The notes under the pieces were generated by a model. The model did not search any database. It worked only from the letters and a program-made list of their open reading frames with translations, and was not told the DNA's origin. Source: Agathobacter sp. (lineage in GTDB: Bacteria; Bacillota; Clostridia; Lachnospirales; Lachnospiraceae). Taken from it: DNA of 64,000 bases. Position numbers and translations under genes: made by a program. Numbering within the stretch: position 1 is the first letter of the stretch; each line of letters begins with the position of its first letter. The stretch spans positions 1 to 64,000 of the forward strand of contig JAFQRZ010000005.1 in the NCBI GenBank assembly GCA_017409825.1. Direction: 5' to 3'. Of this stretch, positions 58,004-64,000 are shown in pieces.

Positions 58004-58751
58004 TATCCATGGACATTTTGATGAATTGATGTCTTTAAAAGAGAAAATTGAAAACTTAGACCCAGATGCAGTGTTTATTTTGGTGGGAGATATTTTGGAT
58101 CGTGGTCCTAAGTCACTGGAAATGATTCGATGGGCGATGGAACATATTTCGAAGGATGGAAAGTATAGAATGGTTCTTGGCAACCATGAGGATTTGAAGA
58201 TTGAGTGGTGGAAAAAGTATAAGAGAAATCGATGCGAAAATGAGCAGTATGGTTTTCATAAATTTTTAATCAAAGGAGAAGTATCAGAGTCAGAGGTAGA
58301 GGCGATGATAGAATTCTTCGAATCTTTACCAATCGTTATCGAAATGGATGTACAGACAAAAGAAAAAGAGCAGCATTATATCATCGCTCATGCGGGAATG
58401 TGTTCGGATTTTTTGACAGAGGATGGTCATTTCATTTATCAAATGTTGGAACGTGAGTCGTGGTTACGATATGGGGAAGAAGAAACGGGTGTTGAACCTA
58501 GAATGCATATCTTATGGAACCGAAATTTCTGGGGTAATTTGTGGAAGCAAGATACCATATTTGTGCATGGTCATACTCCAACTTGTGTGAATGATTTGAC
58601 CATACGTGGTGCAGTCCCAGGAAGGATTGATTTCAAAAAAAAAGATATTAATGTAGATTGCGGCATACATATATACGACAAATATCGCAATTTGGCAGCG
58701 ATCCGATTAGAGGATTTAGAAGAGATTTATCTTTGGGAGAATGGAGAATAA
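57981..58751 (+). CDS. Metallophosphoesterase, Ser/Thr-phosphatase-like
   Basis: 256 residues. GDIHGHFDEL, GDILDRGPKSLEMI and LGNHED are the PPP-type metal/phosphate motifs; IIAHAG and FVHGHTPT supply the later ligands. Related enzymes dephosphorylate proteins or hydrolyse Ap4A. No signal peptide. Overlaps the upstream gene and is followed 3 bp later by a second metallophosphoesterase. Confidence 0.9.
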   Translation: MGTYVVGDIHGHFDELMSLKEKIENLDPDAVFILVGDILDRGPKSLEMIRWAMEHISKDGKYRMVLGNHEDLKIEWWKKYKRNRCENEQYGFHKFLIKGEVSESEVEAMIEFFESLPIVIEMDVQTKEKEQHYIIAHAGMCSDFLTEDGHFIYQMLERESWLRYGEEETGVEPRMHILWNRNFWGNLWKQDTIFVHGHTPTCVNDLTIRGAVPGRIDFKKKDINVDCGIHIYDKYRNLAAIRLEDLEEIYLWENGE

Positions 58752-58754
58752 AAT

Positions 58755-59852
58755 ATGAATTATTATATTAGCGACCTGCATTTGGGACATAACAATGTCA
58801 TTCGATTTGACGATCGTCCTTTCAGAGATGTGGAGGAGATGGATGAAACACTTATTGAGAATTGGAATCGCAAAGTAAAAGAGGAAGATCATGTATATAT
58901 CATAGGAGATTTTTGTTACCACAATGAGAAGCTTGAAGAATGGTATCTAGAACAACTAAAGGGCAGAAAACATCTTGTGATTGGCAATCATGATAAGAAA
59001 TTATTGGAAAATGCAAAAGCAATGGCACATTTCGAGTCGGTGGACAAGATGATGCATGTTTCGGATGGTGGTAAGGAGATTTGCCTTTGTCATTTTCCGA
59101 TTACTGAGTGGGATGGATTTTATAAAGGCAGTTGGCATATTTATGGGCACATTCATTGGAAAAAGAATGAAGCATTTGTTCATTTAAAATCGTATGATAA
59201 GGCATTAAATGCTTCGGCGTGTATCAATCAGTATGCTCCTTGCACAATAGATGAACTGATAGAGAATAATCAGATATTTAAAAAATCGTATGCTGTGAGC
59301 TGTATGCCGACATATTTGCCAACGGAAGATATTTGGGCAGTAAATACAGCACATGGAGTAGAGTGCGGAAGTATAAATTATGTTCTTAGTGAGTTTGGAG
59401 AAACGGGGCTGGTGTATCACTTTAATGATTGTTATCATCCAGAACCACAGAACCCAGGCCATGTACATGGTTTTGATGCAGTACTTGTAGCATTGGTGGA
59501 AGATTATAAAAATTTTTCTATCGAACATTTTCAGGCGGAGTATAGTGCACAGGAACTAGAAATGATACGAAAGGTACAGGAACGTTTACGGAGGATGGGG
59601 AAAAGTAGGAGAGTTTGTTTCCAGGAGTTTCATCGTGTTATGCAGAAATTAATCATAGAAAAGTTTCCTAGTGCAGAGTTTCGGATTGTAAAAGGTGGAG
59701 ATTTTATTCAGGATGGAATAATGGAAGTTTGTCAAGGTGAAAAGAAAATTAGATATAAGCCGGCTGAATTATATCAGAAAGGCTATGAGAGTAATGATTT
59801 TGAGGGTGTGATAAGTGAGTTTTTGGAGTTGTGCTCTCGAGAATTTGAGTAG
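58755..59852 (+). CDS. Metallophosphoesterase fused to an unrecognised C-terminal domain
   Basis: 365 residues. Residues 1-165 are a compact phosphoesterase of the phage/plasmid-like type: ISDLHLGHNNVIRFD, IIGDFCYHNE, VIGNHDKK, LCHFPITEW and IYGHIHWKKNE. From about 185 a second domain begins (AVSCMPTYLPTEDIWAVN), with HFNDCYHPEPQNPGHVHGFD and a helical end; no family recognised. Stand-alone relatives are about 160-180 residues, so this is a fusion. Second of two adjacent phosphoesterases. Confidence 0.85.
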   Translation: MNYYISDLHLGHNNVIRFDDRPFRDVEEMDETLIENWNRKVKEEDHVYIIGDFCYHNEKLEEWYLEQLKGRKHLVIGNHDKKLLENAKAMAHFESVDKMMHVSDGGKEICLCHFPITEWDGFYKGSWHIYGHIHWKKNEAFVHLKSYDKALNASACINQYAPCTIDELIENNQIFKKSYAVSCMPTYLPTEDIWAVNTAHGVECGSINYVLSEFGETGLVYHFNDCYHPEPQNPGHVHGFDAVLVALVEDYKNFSIEHFQAEYSAQELEMIRKVQERLRRMGKSRRVCFQEFHRVMQKLIIEKFPSAEFRIVKGGDFIQDGIMEVCQGEKKIRYKPAELYQKGYESNDFEGVISEFLELCSREFE

Positions 59853-59870
59853 ATTTGTAAGGAGTAATCA

Positions 59871-60152
59871 ATGAAAAAAGAGAGATATTCAGCAAAACAA
59901 TTATGTGCAATGTATCGGAATAAATATATTGCAGTAAATCATATATCGAAGAATAAGGATAACCTTATAATTGGTGCAGAAATAGTAAAGGTGTATGATA
60001 CTTTGGATGATTGCAAACAGAATATTGCAGAAATTAAGTTCTTGAAAGCAATACATAAAGACGATTATGATATTATTTATGGTGACTATCGAGATTATGT
60101 AACGAAAAGAACGAGTGTGGATTTAGATGCGTTTGTTCCGTTGGTTTATTGA
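59871..60152 (+). CDS. Small hypothetical protein
   Basis: 93 residues, basic, with YSAKQLCAMYRNKYIAVNH at the start and an acidic middle. No membrane helix. Family not recognised. 18 bp after the phosphoesterase fusion, behind AAGGAG, so the same operon. Confidence 0.65.
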   Translation: MKKERYSAKQLCAMYRNKYIAVNHISKNKDNLIIGAEIVKVYDTLDDCKQNIAEIKFLKAIHKDDYDIIYGDYRDYVTKRTSVDLDAFVPLVY

Positions 60153-60205
60153 TTTATGTGTAGGTGATAGGATTGATGTGGATTGGCCTTTGCATACTTT
60201 TTGAT

Positions 60206-60234
60206 TTGAAAAAGTTTTATTTTTGTGTTATAAG
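60206..60234 (+). promoter_or_regulatory. Promoter of hypothetical gene at 60264
   Basis: TTGAAA (60206-60211), 17-bp spacer, TATAAG (60229-60234), 29 bp before the start codon. Confidence 0.65.
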
Positions 60235-60263
60235 TAGGATACATCATTAAGGAGGTATTTAAT

Positions 60264-60851
60264 ATGAATTATGTAAAACAGTTTTATAATTTAATGACAA
60301 GAGAAGATTTCAAATGTGCAGGTATTACAGAAAGAATCACTATGGTAAAAAGAGAAATATATGAACCAAACTTCTATAAGGGCACGAGTGATGGATGGGA
60401 TCATACTTGGAACCATACGAAAAAATTAGTAGAAGAATTGGTGCAATGTGAAGTTCGGACATCAAGAGTGTTGCATACATATACATTGAGTTCTAAGTCA
60501 AAATGGTCTACGGTTCACTATGCAAATATTGGAGAAGTAGAGCATAATTCAGAATTCATAAAATTATTAAATGTAATACTTCCTTTGTGGGGAGAAAAGA
60601 TATCTATGGAAGCAGCATATCTATCACATGAGGTAAAGGAGGGGACGCCTATAGAAGAATCGATTATACGTTTTGGACATGTAAAAACGGAATATGCAAG
60701 TCAGCTGGGAGAATCAGAAAATAAATCTACTCTTTTTATTCAAATCAATAGTTATGATCAAGTATATAATGGAAAAGATAGCTATGCACCAAGTGATTAT
60801 TCAGGGGAGAATAAGACGGTAACTGAAGTGCTTGAGATTATTGCATACTAA
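60264..60851 (+). CDS. Hypothetical protein
   Basis: 195 residues, no signal peptide or membrane helix. Some His/Trp-rich patches (TSDGWDHTWNHTKKLVEELV). Family not recognised. AAGGAGG before the ATG indicates good translation. Own promoter; the downstream 67 bp contain a hairpin GACTCTGTG/CACGGAGTC around a TGATATAAT extended -10 that should drive the next gene. Confidence 0.7.
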   Translation: MNYVKQFYNLMTREDFKCAGITERITMVKREIYEPNFYKGTSDGWDHTWNHTKKLVEELVQCEVRTSRVLHTYTLSSKSKWSTVHYANIGEVEHNSEFIKLLNVILPLWGEKISMEAAYLSHEVKEGTPIEESIIRFGHVKTEYASQLGESENKSTLFIQINSYDQVYNGKDSYAPSDYSGENKTVTEVLEIIAY

Positions 60852-60918
60852 CTTTTGGGACTCTGTGTGATATAATGATTGCACGGAGTCTATTTATTAT
60901 GGTCAGGGAGGAAACATA

Positions 60919-63207
60919 ATGGCAAAGGAAGAAGTAAAGATTGGGCAGTTACCGAGAGATTTAAATGCCATTCGCGATACCATGAGAGATATTTGCCTGA
61001 GAGGATATCGGGAACGAAAATATTTTGAGCGAATTGGTATAGGCTTAAGTAATTATGATAATCAAAGAAATCAAATAGAATATTTGTTAAATGAAACAGA
61101 GGCATTAAATGAGCTGAGGTTTATAAATCAACCAATGGAATGGCAAGATAATCCATTAGCACAGCTGTTTTGTCAAACGATTCCAAATGTACAAGATTTT
61201 TTCTATTCCTATGCACTTTTGAATTATCTAAGCTGTATAGAGGATGATAAGGCGACGATAGGATATATTAAGGATAAACTCGATGAGGAGTGTCAACAAG
61301 AAAAAGAGTTTGAATGCCAGCAGATTAAAAGAAAATTAGAGAATTTGGAAAAACAGCTTCAAATAACTGGAAATGGAAGAGGCGATAGTAAAAGCTGGAC
61401 ATTGAATCCGCCTATATGGGAATTGGATGATGAGAATAGATTTTCTTATAATGAGCTGATAAAATTGTATGATTATGTTTGTTTTTTGGCTGGAACAATG
61501 CCTTTTGAACTGCCGTTTTATCTCTTGAAAAAGAATATCGAATTATGGATGGAAAGAGAATATAAAGCAGAATTTGAGAAACATGAAAAAGAGATGTTTT
61601 TGTTCCAACATAGAAACCAAACTAATGTGTTGGATAGTGAAATAATATATGCCCTTCTGATGTGGAAAAAGAAATCTCAGAAGGATGTAATGATTTTTTA
61701 TAATACGAATTCATATGAATATGGAGAACTTTTGCACGAGGGAAGGCAAATAAAAATAGAGCAAAAGGGAAAAAGGGGGGAAAAGACAGGATACCGACCA
61801 TTACTTTTGAATTTAGAAAAATTGGAATATGATTGTCACACGGGTATCCTAAAAGCATTAAACAAAATAGGTGAAATGGATGAATTCGATGTATTATTGC
61901 CAAGAAATATTATGCTATACACATCCAGTGAGAAGAAGGTAGATAAAAACCAAATTTTATTGAATTGGAAAAAGGAGGAGCCTTCTGAATTGAAGATGGC
62001 TTTTCATACGTTGAATAATGTGTATTTTGAACGACTTATCAAGTTGACATTTAACTATATGAAGGATACGTGGACGAAAGAAGAATTGATTAACAATCTC
62101 TTTAAAGGAGATGAATATTGGTATACAGAAATTTTCGATAGAGTGATTCGATGTAAAGCAGAGTGTGAAAAAAAACCACGGAAAACAAAAGACTTGCAAA
62201 AAGAAGAAAAAGCAAAAAGAGAAAAAAAAGTAAGTGTAGCTCTTTTTGAAGAAAATGGGGATAAGTATTCATGGAAAATTAAACCGGATTATAAATTATT
62301 TTATACACCAAGACTCGCATTAGAAGCATTAAAGAGCATTCCAGAAATTCATCAGTTTACCTCTCTTTTTTTAGAAGATGATATTGTGGAGAAAATAAAG
62401 AAATGTACAGAGGGATTTGAATCGACCTGGAATATCAACGATATTGTATTGGTAAATTCCAAAGAGGGGAATTTGTCCCGAGAAGAAAAAAATGTATTTG
62501 TGAAAACTTTAATAAAAAAATTTAGAGCGAAACAATTTATTTTCGATAAACAAAGCAAAAAGTATTATCCACTTCGTTTACAATATTCGATTTATAAAGA
62601 TGAATTTCGTGTATTGGCAAGAAAAGTTGGGTCGGATGAATTAAAAATGCTTTCGCAAGAAAACCTTGATATCAGCCGAGCAGCACTTGAAAATACGAAC
62701 TTGGTAAAATCAAGTAGGACATATAAAAATGAGTTGGATAAATATATGCGGAAAATGCATTTTAAATTGAAAATGTGCTTAAAAGTGGAAGGTGTGCTTG
62801 ATGTAAATTGGAAATGTTTGTATGATGCAATGGAGAAACTTGAAAAGAGTTTAGAAGAGATAGAGGAAACTGAAGATAATAGAGAGCAAATTTCCAAATT
62901 AAAGGAAGCGCTAAAGAAGAAGGAAGAGATAAAATCAATCGAAATGAAGTATAAGAAAGAGACACTTACAGAAGATATGCCGTTTGATGTTGCAGAATTG
63001 GACAATATTCTTTCGGATGGCTGGATGAATCTCTTAGCTGCCTATAAACATGAGACACACTACACATTCGCAAAACCAGGTGAAAAGTCAGGTGAATTTG
63101 ATGTAACACTTTGGTATTGGTATGAAGATGAAAATGAAATCATAGAAGAATTTAAAAGTTTTAATTCCGCTTTTAAGATGGTAGACCTCGAAACGAATAT
63201 TCTATAG
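60919..63207 (+). CDS. Large hypothetical protein, possible WYL-like regulator
   Basis: 762 residues, Lys/Glu-rich, soluble. Start IGQLPRDLNAIRDTMRDICL. The middle is strongly charged (KTKDLQKEEKAKREKKV). Around residue 550, YYPLRLQYSIYKDEFRVLAR is reminiscent of a WYL ligand-binding domain, and the C-terminus (FDVTLWYWYEDENEIIEEFK) of the WYL C-terminal extension; this is a visual impression at low confidence. A coiled-coil stretch lies near 640-675. GGGAGG precedes the ATG. If WYL, it could be a large transcription regulator of this accessory cluster. Confidence 0.55.
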   Translation: MAKEEVKIGQLPRDLNAIRDTMRDICLRGYRERKYFERIGIGLSNYDNQRNQIEYLLNETEALNELRFINQPMEWQDNPLAQLFCQTIPNVQDFFYSYALLNYLSCIEDDKATIGYIKDKLDEECQQEKEFECQQIKRKLENLEKQLQITGNGRGDSKSWTLNPPIWELDDENRFSYNELIKLYDYVCFLAGTMPFELPFYLLKKNIELWMEREYKAEFEKHEKEMFLFQHRNQTNVLDSEIIYALLMWKKKSQKDVMIFYNTNSYEYGELLHEGRQIKIEQKGKRGEKTGYRPLLLNLEKLEYDCHTGILKALNKIGEMDEFDVLLPRNIMLYTSSEKKVDKNQILLNWKKEEPSELKMAFHTLNNVYFERLIKLTFNYMKDTWTKEELINNLFKGDEYWYTEIFDRVIRCKAECEKKPRKTKDLQKEEKAKREKKVSVALFEENGDKYSWKIKPDYKLFYTPRLALEALKSIPEIHQFTSLFLEDDIVEKIKKCTEGFESTWNINDIVLVNSKEGNLSREEKNVFVKTLIKKFRAKQFIFDKQSKKYYPLRLQYSIYKDEFRVLARKVGSDELKMLSQENLDISRAALENTNLVKSSRTYKNELDKYMRKMHFKLKMCLKVEGVLDVNWKCLYDAMEKLEKSLEEIEETEDNREQISKLKEALKKKEEIKSIEMKYKKETLTEDMPFDVAELDNILSDGWMNLLAAYKHETHYTFAKPGEKSGEFDVTLWYWYEDENEIIEEFKSFNSAFKMVDLETNIL

Positions 63208-63223
63208 TTTTTGAAAATGGCAT

Positions 63224-63261
63224 AACCTCCTTTGTGATAGACTAATATCACAAAGGAGGTT
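63224..63261 (+). promoter_or_regulatory. Perfect hairpin sequestering a ribosome binding site
   Basis: AACCTCCTTTGTGATA (63224-63239) and TATCACAAAGGAGGTT (63246-63261) form a perfect 16-bp stem with a 6-nt loop. The right arm contains the AAGGAGG site of the next gene, so the site would be fully paired in the folded leader. Confidence 0.9.
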
Positions 63262-63267
63262 AATTTT

Positions 63268-64000
63268 ATGGAACAAAAAGAAGAACGTTTAGGTGCATTC
63301 GTGCTACGCCGAGGAAGAGAATTATTTGGAGATGTCTTTATCGCTGAAAGTAGCGAACATGAGATGCCGAAGTTTGTAGTTCGAGAGATTCTAGGCAAGC
63401 ATGAGAAAACAAGTGTCGTGGAAATGCAAATCATGCAGTATGCAGATGGGACAGAGGTCTTTGTAAGTGAGGGTGGAGGCTTTTTGCGAAAGGAAGTCTT
63501 GCAAGAATTACAGAAGAAAGGAAAGTGCAAAATCGGTATTCGGAACAATCGAGTTGGGATTCGCGAGAAATATGTGACTCCGGTAGGGGAATGGTTGCGA
63601 GTGAATTATTTTTCTACCGAAGAGAAAACGTGTGTGGAATGTTTTTTGACAGAGTTGAGTGAACTTCGCAAATCGACGCGAGAAGATGTTTGCTATCCAG
63701 AGGTAAAGCAGAAGGACCTTTGTGCAATCGTTTGGAAGATTGTGAATGATACGTTTAATAGTGATATGTTAGAGGTATTAAAGACAGAGTATTTTCCAAG
63801 TTTTGATACAAAAGAAAAAATTAATTACGCATTATTTACTATTTGGATACGGGATGATTTTTTTGTACAGGTAAGAATTTTCCCAGATTATCAGGAATTT
63901 GTATGTCAAAGACCAGGAAGATTTTGGAGAAAATATGATCGTAGTAAGTTGTCTGTAGAAATGTGGAAAAGCTATGATTCCAAGATGAGGGAGTACGAAA
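63268..64000 (+). CDS. Hypothetical protein, runs off the window
   Basis: At least 244 residues without a stop to the window end. N-terminal EERLGAFVLRRGRELFGDVF then EMPKFVVREILG; later VWKIVNDTFNSDMLEVLK and IWIRDDFFVQVRIFP. No membrane helix so far. Family not recognised. ATG 63268 lies 7 nt after a GGAGG that is buried in the 16-bp hairpin, implying translational control. Confidence 0.8.
   Translation, partial: MEQKEERLGAFVLRRGRELFGDVFIAESSEHEMPKFVVREILGKHEKTSVVEMQIMQYADGTEVFVSEGGGFLRKEVLQELQKKGKCKIGIRNNRVGIREKYVTPVGEWLRVNYFSTEEKTCVECFLTELSELRKSTREDVCYPEVKQKDLCAIVWKIVNDTFNSDMLEVLKTEYFPSFDTKEKINYALFTIWIRDDFFVQVRIFPDYQEFVCQRPGRFWRKYDRSKLSVEMWKSYDSKMREYE

Overview
The window looks like chromosomal DNA of a low-GC, spore-forming, probably motile Clostridia, most likely a Lachnospiraceae member. 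Reasons: AT-rich genes with strong AGGAGG ribosome binding sites, an alpha/beta small acid-soluble spore protein, a chemoreceptor, a GPH-type sugar symporter, and the tig-clpP-clpX-lon-engB block typical of Clostridia. None of the 16 tRNA genes encodes its 3' CCA. This taxonomic placement is inferred from gene content, not from a marker search.

Layout. 1-1044: eight-gene tRNA cluster with stem-loops in its longer spacers. 1-10 kb: housekeeping and DNA/nucleotide maintenance genes (AlkD-like glycosylase, deoxyinosine glycosylase, THUMP RNA methyltransferase, rdgB), a truncated MocR regulator, and a secreted papain-like protease beside a cell-wall amidase. 10.3-10.9 kb: six-gene tRNA cluster. 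11-20 kb: a nuclease/phosphatase-fold protein and YitT protein, a thioredoxin-reductase-like flavoprotein translationally coupled to an ABC exporter whose permease has a very long extracellular coiled coil, then a phosphodiesterase and an MFS transporter. 20.5-28 kb: tRNA-Leu, a chemoreceptor, a TetR regulator divergent from a GPH symporter, tRNA-Ile, and creatininase-like and carboxylesterase genes. 28-31 kb: uncharacterised trio, CYTH, DJ-1 and SASP genes.

31-46 kb is an accessory-looking patchwork of GNAT acetyltransferases, three Nudix hydrolases, a MazG-like pyrophosphohydrolase, MATE and split chromate transporters, a CPBP protease, a KilA-N gene and an AAA/DUF4143 ATPase. It holds the most interesting signals: two unannotated small-ORF loci (32.57-32.93 kb and 34.32-34.63 kb) that share one architecture. 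Each has a 28-32 residue single-span peptide, a convergent short antisense RNA ending at its own terminator, terminal inverted repeats that let the 5' and 3' ends of the toxin message pair, and an identical GGAGG-N2-ATG-CTY-ATG start. The first has a LexA box inside its promoter; a second perfect LexA box lies upstream of the KilA-N gene. I read these as a family of type I toxin-antitoxin modules, one probably SOS-induced.

46-57 kb: trigger factor, ClpP, ClpX, Lon and EngB, then a zinc/manganese-type ABC importer, a HAD hydrolase and a membrane protein. 57-64 kb: uncharacterised and metallophosphoesterase genes, a 762-residue protein, and a truncated-by-window gene whose ribosome binding site is buried in a perfect 16-bp hairpin. 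Other structural signals are two long bidirectional terminators with a conserved 23-nt loop (18.05 and 30.76 kb) and two identical-length 35-bp inverted repeats spaced exactly 60 bp apart upstream of the DUF4143 ATPase.
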